From contig NZ_SRIF01000005.1 of the NCBI RefSeq assembly GCF_004681185.1, forward strand, positions 62,930 to 126,929: a DNA stretch of 64,000 bases, read 5' to 3'. The notes beneath the pieces were generated by a model. It did no database searches, was not told the DNA's origin, and saw nothing but the letters and a program-made list of their open reading frames with translations. The stretch comes from Haloarcula amylovorans (lineage in GTDB: Archaea > Halobacteriota > Halobacteria > Halobacteriales > Haloarculaceae). The position numbers were made by a program, and so were the translations under genes. This document shows positions 27,684 through 36,609 of this stretch, piece by piece (the first letter of the stretch is position 1; every line of letters starts with the position of its first letter).

Positions 27684-28020
27684 CGACCCACCGTTTTCCA
27701 GATTTCCGAGAACCGACCCGACGAGTGGCGACCGTGCGGTGAAAAACTATGCCGCTACTCCCCAGTCGTTTTGACGAGGGCCGCTCCCTGCGGTCGTCTT
27801 ACTGCGGCTCTTCGCGTGCGCGAAGATCCATCGCTACTGCTCGCGGCTTCGCCGTCGTCGGGCGGCAACGCCGCCCGACTGCCTGCGGGACCGAAGGTCC
27901 CTCTCCGCTGCGCTTCTCTGAGGGCCGCGCTCCTTTCAGTCGCGCGCCCCTCGCTACTGCTCACGAGTCGCTACGCTCCTCGTTCACAATTCGAGGGTCT
28001 TCGTTTCACTCAGACCCTCG
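27684..28020. other. 337-base convergent gap holding repeat copy A
   Basis: Besides the three-hairpin repeat at 27834-27915, it contains a stem-loop CGAGGGTCT/AGACCCTCG (27992-28020, on the minus strand directly after the TAG of the glucoamylase gene) and several CGTAGCGACTCG-like short palindromes. Translations through it are spurious. Confidence 0.6.
27834..27915 (+). repeat. Dispersed three-hairpin repeat, copy A
   Basis: Runs from CTACTGCTCGCGG to CTCCGCTGCGCTT. It holds three stem-loops with 3-base loops: CGGC-TTC-GCCG (27844-27854), a 10-bp stem GTCGGGCGGC-AAC-GCCGCCCGAC (27857-27879) and GGGACC-GAA-GGTCCC (27887-27901). Identical over about 76 bases to the copies at 43456-43537 (reverse strand) and 59492-59567. 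Confidence 0.92.
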
Positions 28021-30027
28021 CTACTCCGCGGCTTCCCGTGGTTCCGCTCGCTGTTCGCCGGCCGCCGAGAGGTGGGCGATGGTCGCCAGCCGTAGCGCGT
28101 GTGGCCACCCGAGCGGCGTTGCGGAGTCGGGCGTGCCGTCGTCGAACAACTGTTCCGGAAGATAGCCATTGTCCCGGACGAGCGACCCGCCGGGGAGAAT
28201 CTCGCTCAGGAGGTCCTGCGACCGACCGTAGGCGTCGGCAGCTCGGTCGTCGTCGACGGCGTCGAGGAGGCTGCCGAGTTCGGCGGCCGCGTTGGCTCCC
28301 CACGCCGTCGAGACGGTCCAGACCTTCTCCCCGGCCTGTCCGTGACAGCGCCAGTCGTCGCCCTCGAAGCGGACGAGTCCGCGGATGGCGTCGGTCTCAC
28401 GTTCGAGACCGTCGAGCGTCGCCTCAACGTGGGTCACGAGGCGGTCGAGCGTCGTCTCCGAGAGGTCGGCGACGGCGGCGTACTCCCGGAACGCACCGGG
28501 CAGAGCGAGCGATCCGGAGTCGAGGCGCTCGTCGAGTTCGCCCTCGTGTTCCCGAAGCGCGTAGAACTCGCCGGTCCAGAGGGCGTCGAGGCCGTCGAGG
28601 ACGGCGTCGGCCTGTGCCCGAGCGTGATCACGCAGGTCGGTCGACACCGGCGCGCGCGCGACGGCGGCGTAGGCGTGGAGGAAGGTGGCGGCGGTGTGGA
28701 CGAACCGGCCCTGCATGTTCTCCCAGGCGTTCTGACAGGCGATGGGGAGCCCGTCGGCCTCCAGCGTGTCGTCGAGGCTCTCGATGGCGTCCTCGATGGA
28801 CTGTTCGAGTCCCTCGGGGTCGTCGGGGTCGCCGGTCCGAAGGTAGGTGGCGAGGAAGCCGACGATACTGCCGGTTTGGTCGGCCTGATAGTCGGTGTCC
28901 GCGCCAGTTTCGAGACGGGCGTTGGCCCAGCCGGGCGCGAGCGTCTCGTCACCGGGCCAGACGCGGTGGGGCCAGCTCCCGTCGTCGAGTTGGCTCCGAC
29001 GGTAGAAGTCCGCGGACCGCTGGTGCCAGTGGTCGATGTCGACACCGAGCGTCTGCGCGCTGTCGAGGAGGAACCGTGAGATCTCGCTGTCGTCGCGGAA
29101 CCACGTGTAGCCGTAGCCGCCGGAGGTGACGTAGAAGGGGTCGAAGTCCGGGCCAGCGATGCGGGCCCCGTTCTCGGCCGACAGCAACGAGACGACGCGC
29201 AGGTCGGAGACGACGGTTTCGCGTCGAGGTGCCGAGTCGGGAAGCGACCAGTCGCGCGCCGCGGCGCTCTCGGTCTGAAGCGAGTCGACATCGGCGTACT
29301 CGTCGGCCACCTGTTCGACGGTCGAGAGCGCCGACTCGCGGTCCGTCTCGCCTCGTTCGGCCAGGAGTGTCACGAGGGTGACGGTCCCGTCTTCGAACGG
29401 TGCGGTGAGGAGAACGCCGCTGGTCATCACCGCGTCCTCGTACCGTTCCTCGTCGGTTCGGCGCGGGAACTCGACGGGGTCCTCGTCGACCAGTTCGTCG
29501 AATCGTTCGGGGATCTGTCCGTGGACCTCCTCGAAACCCGTCGAGGTTCCGACGTAGTCGTGCTCGCGTCGGTGGTAGGCCTCGACGGCGGTCTCGTGGA
29601 ACAGGAGGCTGGTCTGGCCTTCGCGTCCGTCGGGCGCGAACCGCACGTACGCCTGCAAGTCGGGGTTCTCGGGTGCGTCGCCAGCGAGTTTGAACTGGGT
29701 AACGTGCGCTCGACCGAGGGTCAGGTCTCGCTGGTAGACTTGCCATCCCTCCTGGTCGTGTACCGTCACGACGACGCCCGCGTCGTCGTACCGCTGGTTG
29801 GCGTCAGCGTCGAACCACTCGCCAGCGACACCGAAGCGAGAGCTGTCGATGCCCGAGAGACCGCTGAGCGGATAGGAGTAATCCTGCAGTGCACCGTCGT
29901 CGTCGACGTGGACGAGGCGGTCACCCCGTCCAGAGAAGGTGCCAGTCGTAGAGCGGAGTTCGCCCGGGAACTTCCGGTCGTGGTCCCGGTTGCGCTTGTA
30001 ATCGTTCAACGATGTCCGAAGCGTCAT
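28021..30027 (-). CDS. GH15 glucoamylase-type glycosidase 1
   Basis: A 668-residue protein: an N-terminal beta domain (residues about 1-260) and an (alpha/alpha)6 barrel. GH15 features are GGYGYTWFRDDSEISRFLLD, the general-acid segment CQNAWENMQGRF and the general-base segment NGYLPEQLFDDG. No signal peptide, so cytoplasmic. It would release glucose from the non-reducing ends of dextrins or a related disaccharide. The ATG at 30027 is preferred to a GTG two codons upstream and fits its TATA box. A 98-base gap separates it from GH15 enzyme 2. Confidence 0.88.
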   Translation of the reverse strand: MTLRTSLNDYKRNRDHDRKFPGELRSTTGTFSGRGDRLVHVDDDGALQDYSYPLSGLSGIDSSRFGVAGEWFDADANQRYDDAGVVVTVHDQEGWQVYQRDLTLGRAHVTQFKLAGDAPENPDLQAYVRFAPDGREGQTSLLFHETAVEAYHRREHDYVGTSTGFEEVHGQIPERFDELVDEDPVEFPRRTDEERYEDAVMTSGVLLTAPFEDGTVTLVTLLAERGETDRESALSTVEQVADEYADVDSLQTESAAARDWSLPDSAPRRETVVSDLRVVSLLSAENGARIAGPDFDPFYVTSGGYGYTWFRDDSEISRFLLDSAQTLGVDIDHWHQRSADFYRRSQLDDGSWPHRVWPGDETLAPGWANARLETGADTDYQADQTGSIVGFLATYLRTGDPDDPEGLEQSIEDAIESLDDTLEADGLPIACQNAWENMQGRFVHTAATFLHAYAAVARAPVSTDLRDHARAQADAVLDGLDALWTGEFYALREHEGELDERLDSGSLALPGAFREYAAVADLSETTLDRLVTHVEATLDGLERETDAIRGLVRFEGDDWRCHGQAGEKVWTVSTAWGANAAAELGSLLDAVDDDRAADAYGRSQDLLSEILPGGSLVRDNGYLPEQLFDDGTPDSATPLGWPHALRLATIAHLSAAGEQRAEPREAAE

Positions 30028-30050
30028 TGCCACTACCCACCACGTCCCTC

Positions 30051-30060
30051 ATTATAAAAT
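30051..30060 (-). promoter_or_regulatory. TATA box of glucoamylase-type gene 1
   Basis: On the minus strand ATTTTATAAT lies 24-33 bases before the ATG at 30027, the position for a leaderless start. This means the downstream GH15 gene has its own promoter. Confidence 0.6.
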
Positions 30061-30125
30061 CTGCTGTAATACTTTTTCGTCCTTGAAGACGGCCGATAGC
30101 GTCGAGTTCGACCGGCCGCCGTCGC

Positions 30126-32525
30126 TCAGACCGACCGGACGACGGCCGTCGTCCCGATAGCCGGCAGTTCACCGGTCGACGCGACGACGGTGACGCGAGC
30201 CGAATCGTCGAGAGCGACGGTCACGTCTACGTCGCCGCCGTCTACGTGGACCGTCTCGGCGCGGGTCTTCACCACGAGGTCGTCGCCATCGGTGTGGCCG
30301 GTGACGCGCGCAGTGTCGCCGTCGCGCTCGACGCTCACGTCGAGTTCGGGGCCGGCCGCCAACGGACTGCCGCCGTAGCGTTCGCGGACGACGGCGGGCG
30401 TCTCGACGGGTTCGCCCGCGTCGATGCTCCACGCCAGCCTGACGAACTGCGCGTTGGTCCACGAGAGCGGCGTCGCGCTGGACGTGCCCTCGCCGAACTC
30501 CCAGTCGAAGTCGTTCTCGCCGTCCTCGTCCCAGACCTGTTCGGGGAGCATCCGCCCGTCGTTGGCGAAGGCTGCGAGCGTCGCGAGGAGGTCCTCGGGT
30601 TCGAAGTCCCGCTCGTCTAGCAACAGTTCGTACTCGCCGCGTTCGCCGGTGAAGAACGGCCAGATTCGCCCCTTCCCGGTCATGTCCGGTTGCCACGGCG
30701 CGCCCGGCTGGACGCGCTTCTCGCCGTAGCCGTCGCCGGTGTAGCGGTACCAGCCCGGCCCATGGGGCGTCTCAACCATGATGTCGTCGTCGTACTCCGC
30801 GACGGAGTTGCGAACCGTCGGGTCGTCGGCCGAGAGAATACCCAACCGAACGAGTTCGAGGAACCCGCCGTCCAAAATGTTCCGCTCGTCGAGCATCCCG
30901 CCGCCGTTGTTGTGAGTGCGCAACTCGCCGTCGTCGGGGTTGCCTTGGTCGGTGATGCGGACGTAGTACGGCGTGTTGGTATGTTTCGCGGTGCCGGTCG
31001 TCGTCGCGTGCCACTCTTCGAGATTTCGGACCCAGTGGTCGGCGACGCCCAGATAGGCGATGGCGTCGGCGTCCTCGCCAGCGTCGATAGCGAGGTCGGC
31101 GGCACAGACCAGCCCGGCGATCTCGGCGGCCGTCGTCGATGGGGAGTAGCCGGGCTCTTCCTCCCAGCGCTCCTGCTGGGAGTGCGGGCCGGTCCCGACG
31201 ACGTAATCCGAGGAGAGGCGGACGTTCTCGTAACCGTAGGTCGCCTCCTCGAAGTCGTAGCCGTGGCGTTCTTTCAGTTGCTGGGCCATCACCTGCGGAA
31301 AGGCGATCTCGTCCATCTGCTCGCCGCCCCAGCGGGTCCGGCCGTCGAGGAAGGTGTTCTGCGGAAGGAAGCCGTCAGCGTCCTGCTGGTAGGCGTAGAC
31401 GTACTCCGTCGCGTCGATAGCGCTTTGCGTGTCGCCGATGGCGTCGAAGGCGGTGTAGGCCTGATAGAGGTCGCGCGGCCAGACGTAGTTGTAGCCGTAG
31501 TCCTGCGGGTCGTTGGCGGCAACGGCGTCACCCCACGGGACCGAGGGGCTGGCGATGCCCGCGCCGGGGAACTCCTTGGAGTCGGCGGCTTTCATCACCA
31601 TCACGGCGGTCTTGTACTGTGCCAGTAGGTCGTCGTCACCGGCGACGCTGTCGGGAACTGGCACCTCGTCGAGGTATCGTTCCCACGAATCGGCGTAGGC
31701 CGCACGAACATCCTCGAAGGGGTCGTCGAGGGCGGCTTCGGCGGTCGCCAGCGCGGCCTCGTCGTCGCTCTCCTCGGCGAAACCGAGCGCCAGCGTCGTG
31801 TCGTGACTCGACAGCGTGCCGGCCAGGACGACGTTGCCGCGGGCCTCGTCGTGGCGCTCGTCTGTCGCGCCGGTTTCGAGGAGCGTCGTCTCGACGGCAC
31901 CCTCGCGGACGTCCGCGGTCGTCCAGTCGAATCCGTCCACGCTCGCAACGCCCAGTCCAACGTCGATGGGGTCGCCCTGTTCGGTCCGGAACGCCGGTTC
32001 GGCGTCCTCGGGTGCGTCGTGGGCCGCGAGCAGCGCGACCTCGCGTGCGCGAGCGACGTCGTGGTCGGCGTGGCAGGACAGCGCCGGATCGACGACGACG
32101 TGGAGGTCGTACCCCTCGCCCTCGAAGTCTACGTCGAGGAGGAGAGCGTCCTCGTCGGGATGAGCGACGTGTTCGACGGTCAGCGACCAGTCGTGGTCGT
32201 CGGTCGGCTGAGCGGTCTGCCGGAAGAGAAGGGCGTCCTCGCTGACGGATTCGGCGGTTCGTTCGACGGTCGTCGGCAGGTCGCGCCGCTCTCGGAAGGT
32301 TCGGGCGGCGTAGCTCTCTCCGTCAGTGACGAGAAAGTCCAGTTCGCGGACGTTCATCACGTCGATACGGGGGAATCGCACTTCGGTGACTGCGCCCTCG
32401 GTCAGTGTATACCAGATACGTGACGGGTCCGCGTCGTCGTGGTCGGCGACGGTGCCGAACCCATACTTCTCGCCGACCGTCCACGTCGCGTCGGCGGTCG
32501 CGGTCGGAATCGCTTCTCGTGTCAT
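30126..32525 (-). CDS. GH15 glucoamylase (glucan 1,4-alpha-glucosidase type) 2
   Basis: A 799-residue protein. The N-terminal beta-supersandwich begins GEKYGFGTVADHDDADPSRI; the (alpha/alpha)6 barrel shows QDYGYNYVWPRDLYQAYTAF, the acid segment QQERWEEEPGYSP and the base segment MLPEQVWDEDGENDFDWEF, followed by SSATPLSWTNAQFVRL. The last 100 residues are an extra beta domain. No signal peptide, so it probably acts on imported oligosaccharides inside the cell. It is divergent from the TrmB regulator gene, 139 bases apart. Confidence 0.92.
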   Translation of the reverse strand: MTREAIPTATADATWTVGEKYGFGTVADHDDADPSRIWYTLTEGAVTEVRFPRIDVMNVRELDFLVTDGESYAARTFRERRDLPTTVERTAESVSEDALLFRQTAQPTDDHDWSLTVEHVAHPDEDALLLDVDFEGEGYDLHVVVDPALSCHADHDVARAREVALLAAHDAPEDAEPAFRTEQGDPIDVGLGVASVDGFDWTTADVREGAVETTLLETGATDERHDEARGNVVLAGTLSSHDTTLALGFAEESDDEAALATAEAALDDPFEDVRAAYADSWERYLDEVPVPDSVAGDDDLLAQYKTAVMVMKAADSKEFPGAGIASPSVPWGDAVAANDPQDYGYNYVWPRDLYQAYTAFDAIGDTQSAIDATEYVYAYQQDADGFLPQNTFLDGRTRWGGEQMDEIAFPQVMAQQLKERHGYDFEEATYGYENVRLSSDYVVGTGPHSQQERWEEEPGYSPSTTAAEIAGLVCAADLAIDAGEDADAIAYLGVADHWVRNLEEWHATTTGTAKHTNTPYYVRITDQGNPDDGELRTHNNGGGMLDERNILDGGFLELVRLGILSADDPTVRNSVAEYDDDIMVETPHGPGWYRYTGDGYGEKRVQPGAPWQPDMTGKGRIWPFFTGERGEYELLLDERDFEPEDLLATLAAFANDGRMLPEQVWDEDGENDFDWEFGEGTSSATPLSWTNAQFVRLAWSIDAGEPVETPAVVRERYGGSPLAAGPELDVSVERDGDTARVTGHTDGDDLVVKTRAETVHVDGGDVDVTVALDDSARVTVVASTGELPAIGTTAVVRSV

Positions 32526-32547
32526 ACGAGAGCCTGTACGACCAGTA

Positions 32548-32556
32548 CCTTAATGG
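32548..32556 (-). promoter_or_regulatory. TATA-like box of glucoamylase 2
   Basis: On the minus strand CCATTAAGG lies 23-31 bases before the ATG at 32525, in the region shared with the divergent regulator gene. Confidence 0.4.
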
Positions 32557-32622
32557 TTTCTCAAGTCGTAATGAACTATTACAACTACCTTGCCGCTGCT
32601 GGCGGCCACCCGCCGCTGGAGA

Positions 32623-32637
32623 CCGAAACGAAATTAC
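32623..32637 (+). promoter_or_regulatory. BRE and TATA-like elements of the TrmB gene
   Basis: CCGAAACG (BRE-like) is followed by AAATTAC, 28-34 bases before the ATG at 32665. The spacing fits a leaderless transcript. Confidence 0.45.
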
Positions 32638-32664
32638 TTGCCTTACCGATGATTTTGAGATAAC

Positions 32665-33714
32665 ATGGACGATTCGACGCTCGCGGACCGGCTTACGCAA
32701 CTAGGGCTCTCGGAGAAGGAGGTGGACACGTATCTCTCGATACTCCGGAACGGCGAGGCGAAAGCCAGCGAAATCGCCGACAACACCGGCGTCTCCAAGC
32801 GATACGTCTACAGTATCAGCGAATCACTCGAAGACCGAGGGTTCGTCGAGGTCAACGACCACGTCGTGCCGACGACGATTCGCGCACGGCCGCCGTCTGA
32901 GGTCATCGAATCGCTATCGAACCAGCTCTCGGAGATGGAGACGGCGCTCGACTCCCGCTACTCCGACACCGAGCGCCGCACCCAGCAGTTCGACGTCATC
33001 AAATCCCGTGTGACCGTGGTCAAACGGCTCACGGAGTACATCTCCAACGCCAACAACGAGGTCATGCTGTCGGTCCCACAGCAGTATCTCTCGGAGATCG
33101 CCGGCGAACTCGAAGCGGCCGTCGACCGTGGCGTGTTGGTGTTACTGGTCGTCAGCAACGCGACCGACGTCAGCAGCGAGGACGTCGCTGGGATGGCTTC
33201 GGTCGCCCGGTCCTGGCAGCAGGAGATGCCCATCATGCTCACCGTCGACGGACAGTTCGGGCTGGTCGCGCCCGCCGACATGGTCATGCGGTCGAACTCC
33301 GACCAGCGCGCCATCGCGTTCGTTCAGGAACAACTCGTCCCCGTCCTCTCGGGGTCGTTCCTCGGCAACTACTGGCCGATGGCGGCCGAACTGTACGTCG
33401 CCGAACCGCGCGAACTACCCGCGACCTACCGGCGGTTCCGGCAACCCGTGTTGCAGGCGACGCTCCGACTGCGCGCCGACGACCCGGTTCACGTCACCGC
33501 GTCGGTCCACCCGGTGCAAGCCGACACCGACGTTCAGACGCTCGAAGGGACCGTCGTCGATACGCGGCAGGGCCTCGTCGAACCACAGACCAACGCCTAT
33601 CCCATCGAGCACACGCTCGTCGTCGATACGGGCGAGGAAACGGTCACGATCGGCGGGCCGGGGTCGTTCATCGAAGACTACGAAGCCGAGGAGATAATCC
33701 TCTCAGACTCCTAA
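32665..33714 (+). CDS. TrmB-family sugar-responsive transcription regulator
   Basis: A 349-residue protein. The N-terminal winged helix reads TQLGLSEKEVDTYLSILRNG then KASEIADNTGVSKRYVYSIS (residues about 10-55). A coiled dimer helix follows (about 75-105), then the phospholipase-D-like sensor domain and the C-terminal TrmB sugar-binding domain. Members of this family in haloarchaea and Thermococcales control sugar uptake and glycolysis/gluconeogenesis genes. Divergence from glucoamylase 2 suggests it controls this locus. The last 4 bases overlap the convergent pilin gene. Confidence 0.93.
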   Translation: MDDSTLADRLTQLGLSEKEVDTYLSILRNGEAKASEIADNTGVSKRYVYSISESLEDRGFVEVNDHVVPTTIRARPPSEVIESLSNQLSEMETALDSRYSDTERRTQQFDVIKSRVTVVKRLTEYISNANNEVMLSVPQQYLSEIAGELEAAVDRGVLVLLVVSNATDVSSEDVAGMASVARSWQQEMPIMLTVDGQFGLVAPADMVMRSNSDQRAIAFVQEQLVPVLSGSFLGNYWPMAAELYVAEPRELPATYRRFRQPVLQATLRLRADDPVHVTASVHPVQADTDVQTLEGTVVDTRQGLVEPQTNAYPIEHTLVVDTGEETVTIGGPGSFIEDYEAEEIILSDS

Positions 33715-34211
33715 CGACGGCTCGGTTCGGGCCACCGGTAGATGACGTAGCTGTCGGCGTCGCCCGCGTCAGTCGGCTTCCACACCAGTCGGAGCGTCGC
33801 CTCGCTCAGGTCGAGGTGTTCGCCAGCGGCCGGGTCCACCGCGTCGAAGTGCCCGGCGTGCATCGTTATCTCGATGCCTGACGTGATTCTGGTCGGTGCC
33901 TGCGTCCCCAGTGGATCACCGGTCAACGGTGCGGCCGTCCCACCCGAATCTCTCGCGCCCGAGACGACGAGTGAGAGATTCTGCTTATCGAGCGTCTCGC
34001 CGCTCTCGAAGCTCAGATTCAGATACTCCCCGTTCCCGCTCGTCCGCTCGCTGTACTCCGCGACGATCGCCATCTGCGGTGCCTGTGTCGCTCGCTGGTC
34101 GCCGAAATCGAGAACGTAGACGGCGACGGTCGCCGAGAGCACGACTACCATGGCGACGACGAGTACCACCCCGATGACGGGACTGATACCCCTGTCTGTC
34201 TCCCCACGCAT
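33711..34211 (-). CDS. Type IV pilin-like protein
   Basis: A 166-residue protein with the haloarchaeal pilin N-terminus: a short charged leader MRGETDRG, then the class III cleavage/assembly region ISPVIGVVLVVAMVVVLSAT that would be cut by prepilin peptidase. The remainder is beta-rich with a conserved-looking GHFDAVDPAAGEHLDLSEAT segment. It would assemble into surface adhesion pili. No pilus ATPase or membrane platform gene is nearby. Confidence 0.88.
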   Translation of the reverse strand: MRGETDRGISPVIGVVLVVAMVVVLSATVAVYVLDFGDQRATQAPQMAIVAEYSERTSGNGEYLNLSFESGETLDKQNLSLVVSGARDSGGTAAPLTGDPLGTQAPTRITSGIEITMHAGHFDAVDPAAGEHLDLSEATLRLVWKPTDAGDADSYVIYRWPEPSRR

Positions 34212-34287
34212 TGCTTGTGCTCTCTCGGTGTCAGCTAAAAGCCCTCTCCCCTACTCACTCCTCGATACGGTGGCCACAGCACCATTT

Positions 34288-35286
34288 TCAATGTGTCGAG
34301 GGAATCTCATTTGGCGATCCGCCAGCCAACTCGTCCCGGTTGTGTGCTGCCTCGAAGTCGAGGTCGGGACCGACGGCGACGATACGCTTCGGGTTCACGT
34401 CGGGATGGGTCGTGTAGTAGTGTTCCTTGATGTGGTCCATGTTCACCGTCTCGGCGACGCCGGGGGTCTGGTACAAGTCTCGGAGATACGGCCAGAGGTT
34501 GTCGTACTCCCGGATGAGCTGGCGGTTGCACATAAAGTGGGTGTGATACACCTGGTCGAAGCGAACCAGCGTCGTGAACATGCAGATATCCGCCTCCGTC
34601 AAGCGGTCGCCGGCGAGATAGCGCTGGTCCGCGAGTACGTCGTCCCAGTGGTCTAGTGCGTCGAACAAGTCCGTGACCGCGTCGTCGTAGGCCTGCTGCG
34701 TGTCCGCGAAGCCGGCGCGGTAGACGCCGTTGTTGATCGGGTCGTAGATGTCGTCGATGACACGGTCGACCTCCTCGCGATACCCCTCGGGGTAGAGGTC
34801 CACGTCGTTCTCGGCCACCGAATCGAACTCGGTGTCGAGCATCCGCAGGATCTCCTCGGACTCGTTGTTGACGATGGTCTCCTCCTGTTTGTCCCAGAGG
34901 ACGGGCACCGTCACGCGACAAGTCACGTCGTCGTCGGCTTTCACGTACAGCTCTCGGAGGTAGTCAGCGCCGTACAGCGAGTCCTCGGTGCATCCCTCCT
35001 TCTCGGACGTGAACTGCCAGCCGTCCTCGTCGCGGTAGGGGTCGACGACGTCGACACTGATGGCGTCCTCCAATCCTTTCAGTTTGCGCACGAGTAACGT
35101 CCGGTGTGCCCACGGGCAGGCAGAGGAGACGTAGAGGTGATAGCGCCCGGCTTCGGGCTGGAACCGCGCGTCGGGGTCGTCTTCGATGCGGTCCCGAAAC
35201 GTCGTCTCCTGTCGGTCGAACTCACCGTCGTCGTTCGTACTCCTGTAGGCGTCCGTCCGCCACTCGCCCGCTACGAGCATGTTCAT
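34288..35286 (-). CDS. Glutathionyl-hydroquinone reductase-type GST (Xi class)
   Basis: A 332-residue glutathione-transferase-family protein. The thioredoxin-like domain contains the catalytic cysteine in YVSSACPWAHRTLLVRK (about residue 52); the helical domain has RYLAGDRLTEADICMFTTLV and the Xi-class C-terminal VNPKRIVAVGPDLDFEA. This class removes glutathione from quinones; haloarchaea use gamma-glutamylcysteine instead, so the natural thiol is open. The start at 35286 is chosen over an in-frame GTG at 35322 and an ATG at 35316. Confidence 0.9.
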   Translation of the reverse strand: MNMLVAGEWRTDAYRSTNDDGEFDRQETTFRDRIEDDPDARFQPEAGRYHLYVSSACPWAHRTLLVRKLKGLEDAISVDVVDPYRDEDGWQFTSEKEGCTEDSLYGADYLRELYVKADDDVTCRVTVPVLWDKQEETIVNNESEEILRMLDTEFDSVAENDVDLYPEGYREEVDRVIDDIYDPINNGVYRAGFADTQQAYDDAVTDLFDALDHWDDVLADQRYLAGDRLTEADICMFTTLVRFDQVYHTHFMCNRQLIREYDNLWPYLRDLYQTPGVAETVNMDHIKEHYYTTHPDVNPKRIVAVGPDLDFEAAHNRDELAGGSPNEIPSTH

Positions 35287-35455
35287 GGTATCTTTCGGTA
35301 GACGCTCGACCCGCATAAACACCCCAGCGAGGTAACATCCGTGTCACCGCGTCGTCGCGTCGGCGGATTCGCGGCCGTGCGACCGTTCGCCACACATCGG
35401 TCGGCCTTCGAAGCCCTTATGCCGTCGCTCGGCCACGTATTCGCCAAGAGTACCT

Positions 35456-35989
35456 ATGTCGGACAAACCCGCCTCGATGTACCGGGACATCGACAAGCCT
35501 GCGTACACCCGACGCGAATACATCACGGGCATCCCTGGTTCGAAGATTGCACAGCACGAGATGGGCCAAAAGCAGACCGACACGGACGACTATCCCGTCC
35601 AGATCAGCCTCATCGTCGAGGAGTCGGTCCAGCTCCGTCACGGCTCGCTCGAAGCCTCGCGCCTGTCGGCCAACCGCCACCTCATCAAGGAACTCGGCGA
35701 GGACGGCGACTACAAGATGACGCTGCGAAAGTTCCCCCACCAGGTCCTGCGAGAGAACAAGCAGGCGACCGGTGCCGGGGCCGACCGTGTCTCAGACGGG
35801 ATGCGACAGGCCTTCGGGAAGATCGTCGGCACCGCCGCTCGCATGCAGGCCGGCGAACAGTTGTTCACCGCCTACTGTCGAGTCGAGGACGCCGAGCACG
35901 TCAAAGAGGCGTTCCGCCGTGCCTACAACAAGATCACGCCGTCCTGCCGTATCAAGGTCGAGCGTGGCGCGGAACAGCTGGTTTCGTAA
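35456..35989 (+). CDS. rpl10e: Large-subunit ribosomal protein L10e (uL16)
   Basis: A 177-residue archaeal/eukaryal L10e, equivalent to bacterial L16, which sits near the peptidyl-transferase centre and tRNA CCA end. It shows [40 protein letters not shown] and the [20 protein letters not shown] loop. Length is normal. A T-rich stop signal follows at once, then an array of stem-loops. Confidence 0.97.
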   Translation: MSDKPASMYRDIDKPAYTRREYITGIPGSKIAQHEMGQKQTDTDDYPVQISLIVEESVQLRHGSLEASRLSANRHLIKELGEDGDYKMTLRKFPHQVLRENKQATGAGADRVSDGMRQAFGKIVGTAARMQAGEQLFTAYCRVEDAEHVKEAFRRAYNKITPSCRIKVERGAEQLVS

Positions 35990-36001
35990 AACCACCTTTT
36001 T
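35990..36001 (+). terminator. T-run after the L10e gene
   Basis: ACCACC followed by five T (35997-36001) directly after the stop codon, typical of archaeal U-rich termination. Confidence 0.5.
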
Positions 36002-36045
36002 CTGCGTTGGGTTTCCTCGCACGCTTCGCGGCGCTGCGGGAGGTG

Positions 36046-36276
36046 CGTGGCGGCTTCGCCGCCACGTCACTCGGTTGCGGGCCGTCGGCCCGCAACCCGC
36101 TCCTTGAAAAATCTGGACCAAAAAGGCCGGTCGCGCTCCGCGCGACCGATGAACCGCGGCGCTTCGCGCCGTGGATGCTTCGCTCGTCAGCCTGCCCTTC
36201 TCCGTCTTGGTGAGCGGAGCGAACGAAGGCTCGTCAGAGTAGGCTCTGACGGCGTCGCGCGCGATGAAACGCGCGC
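36046..36276. repeat. Array of six stem-loops downstream of L10e
   Basis: Six perfect or near-perfect hairpins follow each other in the 358-base gap 35990-36347: 36046-36066 (9 bp, loop TTC), 36073-36097 (11 bp, loop GTC), 36128-36148 (9 bp, loop TCC), 36154-36174 (9 bp, one G-T pair, loop TTC), 36232-36251 (8 bp, loop TAGG) and 36257-36276 (7 bp, loop ATGAAA). The rest of the gap shows no gene. The stems differ from one another in sequence. Confidence 0.85.
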
Positions 36277-36347
36277 TCGGCCACCGCAGCCGATGAAATA
36301 CCGCGATCGCCGAAATCCTATTCACCTAACACGTCGTATCGTCGAGT

Positions 36348-36551
36348 ATGGCATTCCGATTGCTACTGCTCGTCACCGGGCTGGTTGAACTGCTCGCACC
36401 GAAGAAGATGGTCGACTTCTGGATGGGGGTGGCGGCGAAAGACGACGACGTGGAACTGCGGCCGTGGGTGTACTCGGTCGCGCGGCTGGAGGGCGCGATT
36501 ATCGTGTTGTGGCTGTTGAAGCGCCGACGTGCCCGCGGCAGGACGGAGTAA
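36348..36551 (+). CDS. Small membrane protein, unknown
   Basis: A 67-residue protein with an N-terminal hydrophobic helix (MAFRLLLLVTGLVELLAPK) and a second near residues 45-60 (LEGAIIVLWLLKRRRARG) with a positive cytoplasmic tail. The central KKMVDFWMGVAAKDDDVEL is amphipathic. Function unknown; it precedes the ATP-grasp gene by 58 bases. Confidence 0.7.
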   Translation: MAFRLLLLVTGLVELLAPKKMVDFWMGVAAKDDDVELRPWVYSVARLEGAIIVLWLLKRRRARGRTE

Positions 36552-36609
36552 CGGCCGGTCTCGGCGGTCGACCGGGAGTATTTGTAGCGACCGCACCAAG
36601 CGACGGGTG

